A stretch of 58,000 nt of DNA from Gnetum montanum (Eukaryota; Streptophyta; Gnetopsida; Gnetales; Gnetaceae), in contig MNCI01000651.1 of assembly GCA_015680685.1 (NCBI GenBank), forward strand, positions 1,607,832 through 1,665,831, read 5' to 3'. Below are positions 1 through 10,710 of the stretch, one piece after another (the stretch's first letter is position 1; the number at the start of each line of letters is the position of its first letter). Made by a program: the position numbers and the translations under genes. Under the pieces are notes generated by a model. That model saw only the letters and a program-made list of their open reading frames with translations. It did no database searches and was not told the origin of the DNA.

Positions 1-129
1 AGAGATGGGTAATGAAGTTTTATTGTTTGAACACATTATGAGATGTTAAGGGAAGTATTTATTGAGTTACTTAGTATTTTGGAAGGCCTAAGATCATGTG
101 AGATTGCTTGCCAGGTATAAGATACAACA

Positions 130-215
130 ACTATACAAGTGGGTCCTCCCCAAAGTAGGCTCCAACCCTTAATGCTGTTGTATAACCATACCTAAAAGTT
201 TCCGTAGGCACTCAA
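130..215. repeat. Short dispersed repeat, partner near 57,455-57,540
   Basis: The segment contains the 20-mer GTGGGTCCTCCCCAAAGTAG, followed by an aligned stretch with a TGC..TTGTATAAC-like core and a GTAGGCAC motif. The same ordered motifs occur in the same orientation near 57,460-57,540 (GTGGGCACC at the end). No coding function is visible. It could be part of an LTR or of a non-autonomous element whose ends I cannot define. Confidence 0.6.
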
Positions 216-1093
216 GGAGTTGAATGTTACACATAATTATTTAGCAAAACACATGTATTAGTATTACAAGGTTGGGAAAATTACTTTATGTCATACAAAA
301 CCACAAGTTATAATTAAATATACAGTGAGGTGAGATGGATCCTAGAAAGAATTGTAGAGGACTAGGGAATGAGGTATCTTACCATTGGAAGAACAAACTT
401 TCACATTTTATTAGTGGTTAAAGTAATCATTAGCCATTCTATCCAAGATTTGAACCAAGTCCAAACCATGTCGAGTCACATCGCATTGTTTCACCTCTTA
501 GATTCACAACCATAAGACTATCACAATGGCAAGGAGTATCATCACTTGGTGTTTTGTCCAAGTTAGGAGTTTATTCAGTGCACCTTTTTTTTTTGAAATT
601 TCTTAAAAGTTTCCTACCTTTAGGAATGGGTAACATGTGTTTTTACTGGGACCCCCAAAAATTTATTTTGTACATGTATTTTATTTTTAGTTATGTCAAC
701 CATACCAGAGGACTACCTTCAAGCATGGGTAATATTTCTTTCTAGTGACATGGTAAGGTAGCATTTATTGTACTCTTACTTCCATTTTTCATTAGATCTA
801 CAAGGATATAATACAACCTTATCAACATGATAGAACATACAGTAGTGATCCAAGAGATTCCACAAATCCCCTTGATTTCACACCCTTCACATTTCCACTT
901 AATTCTTCACTCTTCTATCTAGGCATAATGATCACAATTTTATTCTTAGTTTTATTAGAAAATGAATATCATTATGGCCATGGTAAGAACCTCTTATTCT
1001 TGGAATGATTGGATGGATGTTATGGTCTCACTATACTATTAATCAATCCCTTAGAACTTGACAACATAGAGAAATCTTCATTTTATTGGACTA

Positions 1094-1237
1094 CATCTTG
1101 CCTTATTCCTGGTGTTTTATTAACAATAAAAAATATGTACATAGAGAATGAAAACAAAGTGACCACATCTTTCCTTATTCTTGGTGTTTGATTAATAATA
1201 AAAAATATGTAGAAAGAAAATGAAAACAAAGTATGAA
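1094..1237. repeat. 72-bp tandem duplication (2 copies)
   Basis: The block starting CATCTTGCCTTATTC at 1094 recurs at 1166 as CATCTTTCCTTATTC. The two copies share the run ATTAA(C/T)AATAAAAAATATGTA and an A-rich tail (GAAAACAAAGT). They differ by a few substitutions, so the duplication is not very recent. Confidence 0.75.
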
Positions 1238-1529
1238 AAGAATTGTAAAATTTAGTAAGAATGGAAAAAGATGAAAAGAATGAAAAATGTTAGAGGAATG
1301 GAAAATTAGTAAAGAATCAAAAAAATGTCAAGAAAGTACGAAATTATTAAGAAATTGAAAAGTATAAAAGAATGGGCAAAATGTATTAGGAAAGTAGAAA
1401 AATGAAAAGAAAATGAAAATTAAGGAAAGTAACTATGTGTCTAGATAGACACCTCCATGACTATTATGAGGACTAATTATTCTAAACATGGAACAAGCCA
1501 AAGATGTTTGGACTGATTGGGTAGATCCC

Positions 1530-2640
1530 TTGAGAATATTAGGATATTCATGATAGGGTTTGGCCTATTGGATGTTGACAAGCATGAGCTTATGTGGGTT
1601 CAATAGGTGATGAATGTGTAAGGCACCTAAAGGATAAGTTGATTGAACAATGTATGGTCCTTCCCAAAGCATTTGAATTTAGCCTTTTGTGACACATGAT
1701 TTGGATTATAGTATAGGATCTTCTCTCATGGTTGTATTATCACTTTCCTTATCTGTGTGTCATGTCTATGTTTGGAGTAATGCTTATGGACTTCGTTGTG
1801 CATTAGTGCTACTAGCCCATTTTTCTCTAAGAGATTCAAATTCATCAATCATTCCTTTTGGGCTAGGCTCAGGCTTAGGTCAAGTTCATTGGTAGTAGCT
1901 AACGTTCAGAGCTCTACTTGGATAGTGAGTCTCGGTAATTTTTTGTAAACTAGCTTGTATGGTGAATATCCAATAGGTAATTTCCATGATGTTCTATAGG
2001 CCCATAGAGCATCATTAAGTTTAGTGCTTTAATCCTTCTTAAGTTTACTAATTATCCTAGTTAAGATTCTGGTAAGTTTATGATTAGTAACCTTAGTTTG
2101 ACCATTGACTTATGGGTGATATGGTGTAGTCAAGTTATGATTGACCCCTAGTTCTTACATGAGCTTTTTAAAGGTAGCACTATTAAAATGAGTTCAATTA
2201 TCTAATATAAGCATTCTAGGCACTCCAAATTTGTTCACCATATTTTGTTGGAAGAAGTTCGTAGCTATCGTGGCTATGCAATCTTCAACTATCGCAACCT
2301 TTGCCCACTTAGTATGGTAATCCACGGTCATAATAATGTATGCTTTTCCATTCGACATAGGTGTTACAACTTCTATAAAATTAATTTTTCAAATATTGAA
2401 TGGCTCCAAAGGTTTGATCCACTACTGTGGCCCTTCATTTTTGGATGTCATTCCTCTATCTTTCTAGCACCTTTAGCAAGACTGTGCAAAGTTGTGGACA
2501 TCTTTGGACAAGGTAGGCTAGAAGTAGCCTACCGTCATTAGTTTGAGTGCCATTATACACCCTACATAGTGGCCCCTACATGGACTTGCATGGGCATCCT
2601 ATAAGATTTGTTGTTGGTTACATTGTGGCACATACCATCT
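1530..2640 (-). pseudogene. Ty3/gypsy integrase pseudogene
   Basis: Integrase would have inserted the element's cDNA into host DNA. On the minus strand the HHCC zinc region is recognisable near 2,460-2,600 (GHYVGC..., then SC*RC*KD). The core follows: a TVDYHTKWAKV segment near 2,320, LILDN*THF near 2,190 and TTPYHP*VNGQTKVTN near 2,090. The residue expected to be the catalytic Glu of the DDE triad (NGQxE) is Lys in this reading. The ALWAYRTSWK and GYSPYKLVY segments near 1,950-2,010 are standard gypsy integrase C-terminal core sequence. Several stops (TAG, TGA, TAA) interrupt the frame, so it is dead. It lies directly downstream of the RNase H region of the same element. Confidence 0.8.
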
Positions 2641-2733
2641 AACTAGCTTATCTGCATAAATCTTATATAGGTTTTCATTGATTTCCATGTATCTTTTTAA
2701 TTTATGAAGGAATTACTCTGTTTTCTTTTTGCT

Positions 2734-3337
2734 TCATTTAATAGGAAGTTTTTGTGTAGTTAAGTAAGTCATGTAATCAACCATCCATGACTTCCCTGTT
2801 GATTCTACAACCTTCATTATTTGAGTAAATAGGTCCTCATTAGGGAATTTGTTAGATAATGGTTCTGTATACTCCTGGGAATCCCATCTGAGCCTTGATA
2901 AATGATCAGCAACAACATTTTTAGTGTTCTTTTTATCAATCATTATGATTTAGAATTCTTGCAAAATTATAAGCCACTTGATCACTCTAGGATTAACTAT
3001 TGGATTGTTCATGAGAATTGCATTGTGATCGATATGGACATAAATCTAATACCCAAGAATAGAATGTTGAATCTTTTCAAGTGCATACATCATGGCCATG
3101 ATATCCTTTTCCATTGTGGTATAGTTTAGTTGTACCTCGATGATGCCAGCATAGTGTATATAGTAGGGTGTCTTCTAATCATCTAACTACGTCAACACTA
3201 CACCAAGCGCATAGTTAGAAGCATTTGTCATAATATGAAAAGGCTTGGACCAATCTAGATCTTGAAGGATTGGTGTCTTGATCACTTTTTTATTTTAGGG
3301 TTTCAAATGCCTTTTCACAAGAGTCATACCATAGATA
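2734..3337 (-). pseudogene. Ty3/gypsy RNase H domain pseudogene
   Basis: The minus strand encodes an RNase H segment of a gypsy pol. The order is KAFETLK, an ILQDLDWSKPFHIM stretch with NASNYALGVVL, LNYTTMEKDIMA, and finally NVVADHLSRL at 2,880-2,910. These match the plus-strand copy at 19,390-19,830 block for block. RNase H removes RNA from the RNA/DNA hybrid during reverse transcription. One single-base frameshift (near 3,285, in an A-run) and several stops are present. At its upstream edge (near 3,337) the sense strand flips for about 120 bp before the RT resumes. Confidence 0.82.
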
Positions 3338-3458
3338 GTGAAAGATGTTAGATCATTCTTAGGCCATATGAGATACTATCGGAGGTTCATAGAGAATTTC
3401 TCCAAGATTGCAAAATCGTTAGTAGAACTAACAAACAAGGATGCATCCTTCAAGTGGA
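3338..3458 (+). pseudogene. Inverted RT/RNase H connection segment
   Basis: On the plus strand this stretch reads KDVRSFLGHMRYYRRFIEN, followed by FSKIAKSLVELTNKD and ASFKW. This is the universal gypsy connection sequence between RT and RNase H. Both neighbours encode the flanking parts of the same domain on the minus strand. GIVLGHKVSQKGIEVD ends at about 3,455, and YDSCEKAFETLK begins at about 3,335. The segment is therefore the missing piece, turned around in place. The related plus-strand copy at 19,240-19,370 has this block in the normal orientation (MFKDMRSFLGHIGYYR...KKDAHF). Confidence 0.85.
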
Positions 3459-4230
3459 TAAAGGATCTACTTCTATTCCTTTCTGAGAAACTTTATGTCC
3501 CAATACAATCCCATTCTAGACCATGAGATGGCTTTTCTACCAATTGAGCTTGAGATTTATTTCTACACATCACTTTAATACTTACTCTAATCAGTCTAGT
3601 GCTTACTTAAAATCTAGCCCATATGTTGAAAAATCATCCATGAACACTTCAATGCCATTTCATATTTGCTTTTTGAAGATACTGAGTATGAGTCTTTGGA
3701 ATGTGGTGGGCATATTGCAAAGACCAAATGGCATTTGTTTGTAGACAAATGTTCCACATGGACTGGTAAATGTTATTTTCTCTTGGTGTTTTGGTACAAT
3801 TTAAATCTGATTGTATCCACTATATCCATCTAGAAAACTATAGTAGTTGTGTCTTGTGATAGTATCCATGACCTGATCAACAAACAACAAAGAGAAGTGA
3901 TCCTTGAATGTGGCAACATTCAACAATTGGAAATCAATGCACACTCGTGACTTGCCTTCCTTCTTTGGAATGGTTACTAAAGGACTTACCCATTCACTAT
4001 CCATGATAGGATAGATGAATCCTACCTTTAGTAATTTCTCCAACTCTTTCTTGATGAATTCTTTTAGTTTGGCATTAAGCTGTCTTTGGAGTTGGTGTCA
4101 TGGTTTGACTGCTGGATTTGTATATATCCAATGTTGACAAATTCTTGGATCAATACCTATGATCTCATCATAGGACCACAAAAATGCTATAGGCCACTGT
4201 TTGATGACTTCCAATAACTTCTTCTTCTAA
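3459..4230 (-). pseudogene. Ty3/gypsy reverse transcriptase pseudogene
   Basis: The minus strand reads WSYDEIIGIDPRICQH, then LNAKLKEFIKKELEKLLKVG, DSEWVSPLVTIPKKEGKSR, VCIDFQLLNVATFKDHFSL, FLDGYSGYNQI, a TFVYKQMPFGLCNMPTTFQR stretch, VFMDDFSTYG and GIVLGHKVSQKGIEVD. FMDD is the RT catalytic box (usually Y/F-x-D-D), and both aspartates are kept. The order is complete for gypsy fingers, palm and thumb. Stops at several places, for example directly after GYNQI and in LNW*K, show it is inactive. It ends abruptly at the inverted block at 3,458. Confidence 0.88.
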
Positions 4231-4474
4231 TCTTCATTTAGGTTGATGTTTATTATTATTAGCTTCTTGTTATTTAAGAAAGCATATTCTAATGTTGCCA
4301 ATAGGGCCTTTTGTTCAAATGGTTCTAGTTCTAGAGTATATGGGATTTCTAATTGTCCCCAATTTGTTTCTTCTACCTTCATGTGAATAGGAATGCCTCT
4401 TTCTTAAGTATTCCAATTTATCAATTTCTTCTACATAGGCACTTTTAATTTGATCAGTTGGTTCCATGTATTTG

Positions 4475-5020
4475 CTAGATTTTATCTCTGCATCTGTAAA
4501 TAGCCACTGGGTACCTTCTTGTTGGGTGGCTGCTGCATATAGACATTTCTACACACATTTCCTTTATACATATCTTGCATGTTTTAGTATTTTTATTTTG
4601 AACTATCCATATCCTTTGCACATAGTTGCACCTATTATTGTTGTATGTGATACATTGAACTCTACATCTTTGAATGATGCCAGCTTTATCTTCCTTGGAG
4701 ATTTCCAAGGAACAATCTTGAATACTGAGCTTAGCATCAATAGTGCTAAGCCAAGCTCTTTCGATTATGATCAAGAACTTTCCCTTGTTTTTACCTACTT
4801 GGATAACTAGAAAATTAGTAGGGTAAGACCAACCATTGATGGTAGTAATCACGTTATCCACTTGTCGTAAAAAAATTGTGATCGACTAGTTTGCAATCTC
4901 TAACTAAATATTACTCTTCTTCAAGGGTGGTAGATTCTAGGCTTGGTACATGTCTTCTAAGATTAGGTTCACCCCTGACCCAAAATTGAGTAGAGCCTTG
5001 CATGATTTTTTCCCTACTAC
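4475..5020 (-). pseudogene. Retropepsin-type aspartic protease pseudogene
   Basis: The minus strand shows ALLNFGSGVNLILEDMYQA near 4,935-4,990, then VITTINGWSYPTNFLVIQ and an ILGRPWLA-like segment (IIERAWLSTIDAKLSI). This is the layout of a plant gypsy retropepsin, which cuts the Gag-Pol polyprotein. The active-site motif, normally D-S/T/F-G, reads N-F-G, so the catalytic Asp is replaced by Asn. A 128-codon open frame covers the C-terminal half but runs past the real domain. It lies upstream of RT in the same element. Confidence 0.75.
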
Positions 5021-5049
5021 TTGAAGGTATACCAAGGGACTCCCTAGAT

Positions 5050-6085
5050 TTGTTCATTTCTGTGGAAGTGCTCATGCCTTAATCCAATGGGTAATGGTTT
5101 ATGTTAGCTTGATAGTAGTGATGTTTGATTAGTTGATGATTATGGAAGCTTGTGACTTTTAGGAGGACTGGATGTGGATGAAGTAGGAGTAGATGTAATG
5201 GCCATCCTTTGAACCCTTTCTAGACTCATTTGAAAGAATAATCATTTTCTAGATTATGGTTCATGTGAGGTTACTTTCTTCAACATTTTAACCATTCTAG
5301 TTGTACTTTTCTATTGTTGTTAAGATGATACTTCCCCTTGCATTACCAGAAGGTGGCACTAGTGGTAAGGAATTGGGATGTTGGTTTGAGGAACCAATTG
5401 GTTGAGGATGTATGTATGAGTTTGAGTCTTTCCTTGGTGGTGTCGGTCTATGGTATTAATCTAGATAATATTGTGGAGCTTGAACAACTGCATTTCTTAG
5501 ATAGATTGGATGTTGCACATAGTATCCATATGGGTCTGGTTGCTGATATGGATACTATTGATGCGATTGTGGCATGGCCTACAATTGGAATTGTTACTAC
5601 TACTGATGATACTACACCTAGGGGTATGGGTAGGCTCCACTAGGATAGTGCATGGGTTGGAAGGCTTACTTGTAGTTACCTTGAGGGTAAGGTAACCATT
5701 TTGGCATTTTTGTCTTGATAAAGTTAGGTTTAAGTGCATATACCCCTATTTCTTGTGAGGGTATCATTATAGGACAACATCTTTGGGATGTTCGTATTGG
5801 CATATGACACATCCTTCCTTATCCCCGAAGATGGTTTTTGAACATTTAGCCATTGAAGCCACTTTTTTCTTTTTTCCAAAATCTCTTTTCTTCTTCTTGT
5901 TCTTGCCTTTACTGAAGTCTTTCTCAATTCATTCCTCCACAATCTTTAAATTTGTTGCAAACTTCTCATCAACTAAATCCCACATTTTTTCTACCTCAGC
6001 TACTATGTTAGTGATAGATTTCTCAATAGGTAGAGTCTTCTTCTAAATCACCTAGTCCAAGGTCTCTTCTTCTTGTGGATCAAAA
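5050..6085 (-). pseudogene. Gag-region remnant of minus-strand gypsy element
   Basis: Upstream of the protease the minus strand carries a long, frameshifted coding-like stretch. It contains an acidic segment (GDLEEDST), a VEKMWDLVDEKFATNLKIVEE-like segment near 5,940-6,000, a Lys/Arg-rich block (KNKKKRDFGKKKK), and a Pro/Tyr/Gln-rich tail (YPYQQPDPYGYYVQ). Basic blocks followed by low-complexity Pro/Gln/Tyr sequence are usual at the C-terminal end of plant gypsy Gag. I could not see a complete CCHC knuckle. The assignment rests mainly on position before the protease. Confidence 0.5.
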
Positions 6086-6100
6086 ACTCGTGCATCCATT

Positions 6101-6260
6101 TTGAGAGAAATAAAATCTAGAGGTATGGAAGTGAACTACCCTCCAAGTGTGAACTACCCAAGTTAGGGAACCACAATCAATTTGGTTGTGGTTTTTGTGG
6201 TGATTAATCTCTGATTTAGTAAACTTATTCATCCTCCTCTTCTAAGTTCAATGATCCTCA
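6101..6260 (+). repeat. 3' remnant of the 5' LTR of a copia-type element
   Basis: This segment matches about 10,551-10,710 in order and orientation (TGAGAGAAAT, AAGTGAACTACCCTC, TTTGGTTGTGGTTTTTGTGG, TCTAAGTTCA(A/G)TGATCCTCA). It ends with CA and is followed at once by a primer-binding site. It is the last 160 bp or so of a 5' LTR; the rest has been lost at the junction with the minus-strand gypsy element. Confidence 0.85.
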
Positions 6261-6262
6261 AG

Positions 6263-6280
6263 TGGTATTAGAGCCTGGTA
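6263..6280 (+). other. Primer-binding site (initiator Met tRNA type)
   Basis: TGGTATTAGAGCCTGGTA lies two bases after the LTR end. It matches the usual plant PBS TGGTATCAGAGC, complementary to the 3' end of initiator methionine tRNA, with one C-to-T change. Confidence 0.85.
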
Positions 6281-6479
6281 CTCCTAGTTTTGAGTGTAAC
6301 AACTCAAGAGTGAACAATGGAAGGAGGATTTTAGATCAAGTCACCAATGTTCAATGGTATCACCTTTACATGTTGGAAGACTCAAATGAAAAAATGTTTT
6401 AAGTACATGAGGTTCATAGTTTTGGTTTTCATCTTCGATTAATGCACTAAACTCATCAACAACATTTTGAGTAGTAAAG

Positions 6480-7220
6480 GTAAGAGAAGAGGTAAGAACT
6501 CTAAACTTTCAAATTTTGATAGTTTTTTGACAGAATGCTGGATATGTGGTGGAAGAGGCTATATGGCCTTTGAATTCTTCAATGCTTACAGGTTTCAAGA
6601 GAAAGAGTATAGTGAATAAAGAAGAAGTAACATCCATAAAAGCTAAAATGATGAAGAGGAATAAGCTCAAGAATATAAGATGGAAAGAATTATCTACACC
6701 AGCTGGGATGATGGAGAAAAAAGTGAGGAAGAGGTAGATAGCACTATAAAGGACTTACACCTCATCTTCATGGTCCTTATAGATGATGATGCTAGCATCT
6801 TAGATGATGAATTCAAAGTTGAACAAGAAAGGTTTGAACTTATGTGCAATGAACTTTTATCACTTCAAAGTCTTTGCACCAAGGTGAGTAAATAGGTAAA
6901 AATTAAGGATTAGGATATCTATTCCTTAAATTCAAAGATTTTAGATCTCACAAAGAAAATCACAAGCTGCAGGGCTAAGAATAAAGAGCTAACCAAATCT
7001 TGTAAGTAGATGAAGGAAGAGCTTACAAATGTAAAACTTGTAAATGAAAAGCTAGTTAAAAGGAAAGAGTCACTTTGGATGGTCCTAGGTCAAGGAAGAA
7101 GTCCACATGATAAGAGTGGGCTAGGATGTTGTACACTAGACATATCATCCACATTATCTCCATCTCAACCAATAGCAGCCCCAAGGAGTGACGAATCAAT
7201 GGGAACAACATCTTAGTCAA
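6480..7220 (+). pseudogene. Gag C-terminal remnant with degenerate zinc knuckle
   Basis: The plus strand reads a basic KGKRRGKN segment, then ECWICGGRGYMAFEF, which resembles a CX2CX4HX4C knuckle with the His replaced by Tyr and the last Cys lost. It continues with an acidic segment (SWDDGEKSEEEVDST, IDDDASILDDEF), then RFELMCNELLSLQSLC, and a Lys/Asn/Leu-rich coiled-coil-like tail. Plant copia Gag proteins often have a knuckle followed by an acidic, coiled-coil stretch. A related copy at 55,369-55,785 keeps the order CWICNGRGYM...acidic...RYEMLCDEW. Frameshifts and stops make it a pseudogene. Confidence 0.6.
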
Positions 7221-7879
7221 CAATAGCTTCAAGGTATGATCATTTTAACTACTATAGGAAGATGAGATGTTATTATTCTCATAAATTTTGGCATAAGCCA
7301 TGGGAGTACAAATTAAAGTTTTATCATATGAATATTTGGTCATACGATAAGGCTCCTTGGTCTTAGCAAAATGTACTAAGAAAGGAAATTGGTAGGACCA
7401 TAGGAAAAATTGAAGAACTTAAAAGGAAAAGGCTGTTAAGAAAGAATGGAAAGCCAAAAGAAAGAAACATGGAAAGGAGGAGACTCTCTTCAACAAATTT
7501 GTGAAAGGAAGCCAAGCCTTGAAAGTTGAAGAAGTCTATTGATGAGCAATGGGGCAATCTAAAACCCAACCATACAAGTCACAAGTGTTCATGCATTACT
7601 TGATCATAATCCATGGATGACCAATGTTATTATGCTACTAATTGAGTTGAAGTTGGAGACTTTTATATTTCCACTTTGAGTTTTGGTGAAAGCTAAGTAT
7701 ATGGTTTAACTTGTAGTGAGGCATATGATAACTAATGTTGTTAAGTCCATTTTACTCCTAGTGATAAAAGTAATTGAGTGAAATTAGATCCAAGTCTAAG
7801 TAATTACAAGTAAGTCTACTCTAGTCTAAGATAATTGGTATTTGGTTTTGATTTTTCATACACACCTTGGACTTCATGT

Positions 7880-8425
7880 AACCATTACTAGGCTACGAAG
7901 CATTATGCTACTGGGCATACCAAGCAATAACACCACTAGGCTTACCAAACAATTACACTTAAGAATTCAAAATTAGTCATACTCATTCTATTTTGTATTA
8001 GCAAGTAAAAGTAAAGTACTTTGGAAAAATAAAGTGCTATGCTAGGAAAGAATTAAACATTATGCTAAGTGAAATAATAAACTAGGAGAATGCTGCAATG
8101 GTGGAAACTAGCTTGATCTTTATTTTTGTGCATAATTCATGTCCAAGTACAAACTATTCAAACAAAGATTCCATTCACTATGACACACCACACTATAAGC
8201 ATTCACATTTGTAATAGCTAAGTCTAAATTTGAGAAACAAAACTGTAAGAATCTAGTTACTATTGGAATGGAAAATTAGCAGATTGTGCATCCAAGTATT
8301 GTATTTATAGGGTTGCACACATCCCAAGACATTGTATCAACGATGATAGATCATGGAAAGTGACATTGGATTAATGATATCATTGATTCGATGTTGTATG
8401 ACTTCAAAATTTGACTTTATCATTT
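7880..8425 (-). repeat. LTR-like segment inserted in the copia-type element
   Basis: On the minus strand this segment has a TATA box (CCCTATAAATACAA, plus-strand 8,292-8,306). Its layout matches the minus-strand LTR at 55.8-56.74 kb. Shared pieces are the AACTGTAAGA motif (8,245 against 56,543) and the CATC/GATCTTTATT...TTCA(A/T)GT(C/A)CAAGTAC stretch (8,110-8,155 against 56,425-56,460). No partner LTR lies nearby, so it is probably a solo or truncated LTR. Ends were not determined to the base. Confidence 0.5.
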
Positions 8426-9508
8426 ATGTAAGAAGAGAAACCTTGAAAGAGGAATCTCATTCTCTAGCACTCTAGGCATCTTAATTCTCAATTGCAAGTA
8501 ACGTAAGTCAAGGTAAGTTTCTATTTCCTTGCTTGCTAAATATCATGTCAATATGTAATTTGGAGAATTAAGAAAGACTAAATTTTGTTGATGTGTGCTT
8601 ACTTTATTTCAAGCTATGGGATGTTAGCTTCAGCAATATACAAATTTTAAGATAAGTGTTTACAAGTGAAGATATTTGGTACTGGTTGAATATTTGATTA
8701 TGGTATCTTTTGTGAATGTATGAGCATGATGTGATTAATCTTATAATTAAATGAAAGCTTGTGGTACTTGTAAAATTTTAAAAGTTTTTATTAAAAAATC
8801 TTCTTTTGATATATTAATTTCAAGTGGTTTAAAATCCTTGGATAAATCTCATGATATGAAAATCCTTTTGCCTTGAGATATGGATTTGTTTTGACATCAT
8901 AAAGTCAAATTTCTTTTGGAAGATTTTTGTAGTATTAATATTGAAGAATTTGAATTAGTACCTTTGATGAAATTCATGAATCTTTTGAGAAAATAATCCT
9001 TGCAAAAGAAATCATTATGAAGACCATTAATTGAAGACCCTAGTCTCCACACTTGGTCTTAATGTTGTATTGCAAGGAAAATTCTTGATGATAAATGATC
9101 AAGTTGACCAAAAATAAGGATATCTACATATATGCAGGAGCAACATGTACCTCATCAACAATTATCATCTATAGGCCACTAGTGTAGGGGGAGTCTTTTT
9201 ATACTCTTACCAAAAGATAGTCAAGCAACAAGACTTTCCTCTCCAACTCCCTTAGCTTAAAATGAGAAAGGAAGAGCATATTCATCTACTAAATGTTTGT
9301 ACTTCTATGGGATTTTGATATGATGATGGTGGAACTTTATTAAGCATTATTGTTGGTCTCCTTCTTTTTCCCCACCTCTTTTTGGATGCAGTCCAAAAAG
9401 AGGGAGAGTATAGAGGATATGGTAACCTTATATATTTTGTTTATGGAATAACTATCTCATATCTTTATGTTATATACTAATCCATTTTATTAAGTTTTGG
9501 ACATCACC

Positions 9509-9521
9509 AAAAAGGGGGAGA
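9509..9521 (+). other. Polypurine tract of copia-type element
   Basis: AAAAAGGGGGAGA stands directly before the TGTTGACA start of the 3' LTR. This is the classical PPT/LTR junction for plus-strand DNA priming. Confidence 0.88.
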
Positions 9522-9522
9522 T

Positions 9523-10710
9523 TGTTGACATTTTGGTATGTTAAAATATGAAGAAAAGTAAACAACAAAGAATGTTTGTGTGGTTGTTGTGTTTGTAGAA
9601 CAAGCATAAGGATAAGGACTAAAGGAGAGCTCAAAGAATGACATCTACAAGAAATGTGAAAGTAAAGACTACAAGGACTCAAGGAAGTATGGATAAGTAC
9701 TAGGTATCTAAGTGAAGACAATAAGCACTCAAGGAAGCATGGATGAGTAAAGCAAACTTCAAGCTAAAATAAGATGCTCTGATGACTGAAAGGAAGCTTT
9801 GGAATCATGCATTTGAATGTAGAGAAGGTGTCTCTCAAAAATAGAAGACTTTTCCTATCAAGTGAAGATTCTTCATGAAGAAGATTTCTTGGTCAAAATG
9901 GAGGACACCCAAAGAAGACATCTTCCAAAAACAAGAGACATCTCCTTTTAGAAGAAGACATCTCCCTAGAGATGTCTCTTTAGAGATGTCTCTCTTGAAT
10001 TGAAGTGTATTGTAGAGATACGTCCCAATCTTGAAGAAGATGTTTTCACTAGCTGTTAGATAGCTATTGCACAAATTTTGAGGTATTGTTGGAAACTCCA
10101 AGGCTATAAGAAGACTTCATTCTCTTGGGAAAGAAGCAAGCACTATTCATATTTAAGCTTCTAATTGTCTATTCTCTAAATTATAATTTATACTTCATTG
10201 AACTATCATTTGCTTGTATTATTACTTGTTGTATTAAAGTGAGCTTCAACTACAAGGACTTTGTAAATTTAGTCACATTTTTCCTTGTGTATTTTTCTTT
10301 TTCTTGTTGCCCTATGGGGTTGATGTGCTTCTTGTGAGAAGGCATCAATATTGAGCTTGTCGAGATCCTACGGGATTGAGTGTTTGTGTAGCGTCAAGAT
10401 ACTCTAGAGTGAATTTGTAAAAGTTGTGGGATCCTAGAAATCACATTCTAAGCTTGTCAAGACTTTCCATGGTTGAGTGGATTAATGGTGATCAATTACT
10501 CTGGAGTAAAGCTTAGAGCTCTTACAGGGTGTGGTATCCTTCAAACTGAATGTTGAGAGAAATTAATTCTGAAGGTATGAAAGTGAACTACCCTCTGAGT
10601 GTGGACTACCTAAGTTGGGAAACCATGTTAAATTTGGTTGTGGTTTTTGTGGCAATTAATATTTGAGCTGGGGAAATTATTCATCCCTCTTCTAAGTTCA
10701 GTGATCCTCA
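9523..10710 (+). repeat. 3' LTR of copia-type element (about 1.19 kb)
   Basis: It begins TGTTGACATTTTGG immediately after the PPT and ends GATCCTCA. The last 160 bp match the 5' remnant at 6,101-6,260. Runs of AAGAAGACATCTCC and GAGATGTCTC make an imperfect inverted-repeat patch around 9,930-9,990. No coding sequence is evident. The 5 bases after it (ATTGG) cannot be tested as a target duplication because the 5' flank is lost. Confidence 0.85.

Larger units (their letters stand above)
1..1500. other. AT-rich stretch without a gene
   Basis: I see no supportable gene here. Open frames are short and resemble no family. The stretch contains a dispersed repeat (about 130-215), a 72-bp tandem duplication (about 1094-1237) and a purine-rich plus strand around 1200-1430. 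It lies downstream of the minus-strand gypsy pol that ends near 1530. It may therefore hold that element's 3' untranslated region and LTR, but I could not find a matching LTR partner. Confidence 0.5.
1530..6085 (-). mobile_element. Decayed Athila/Tat-like Ty3/gypsy element
   Basis: Read on the minus strand from high to low coordinates, the region gives gag remnants, an aspartic protease, reverse transcriptase, RNase H and integrase in Ty3/gypsy order. The RT motif FLDGYSGYNQI and the RNase H end NVVADHLSRL are typical of the Athila/Tat (non-chromovirus) branch. Every domain has stops or frameshifts. The 5' side ends against a truncated copia-type LTR near 6,101. The 3' LTR was not identified. 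A second, partial member of the same family is at 19,059-21,250 on the plus strand. Confidence 0.85.
6261..9522 (+). mobile_element. Interior of a pol-less copia-type element
   Basis: The interval between the PBS and the polypurine tract is 3.2 kb. It contains a gag-like remnant at 6,480-7,220. Beyond that I find none of the copia integrase, RT or RNase H motifs on either strand. About 7,880-8,425 appears to be a minus-strand LTR of another family inserted here. The remainder (7,220-7,880 and 8,425-9,500) is AT-rich with no coding signal. Two short G-rich tracts (about 9,188 and 9,396) resemble PPTs but lie upstream of the one that abuts the LTR. The element is either a deletion derivative or a naturally non-autonomous gag-bearing family. 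Confidence 0.65.

Noticed and set aside
4466-4810. 114-codon plus-strand frame
   Set aside because: It is the antisense shadow of the minus-strand retropepsin region.
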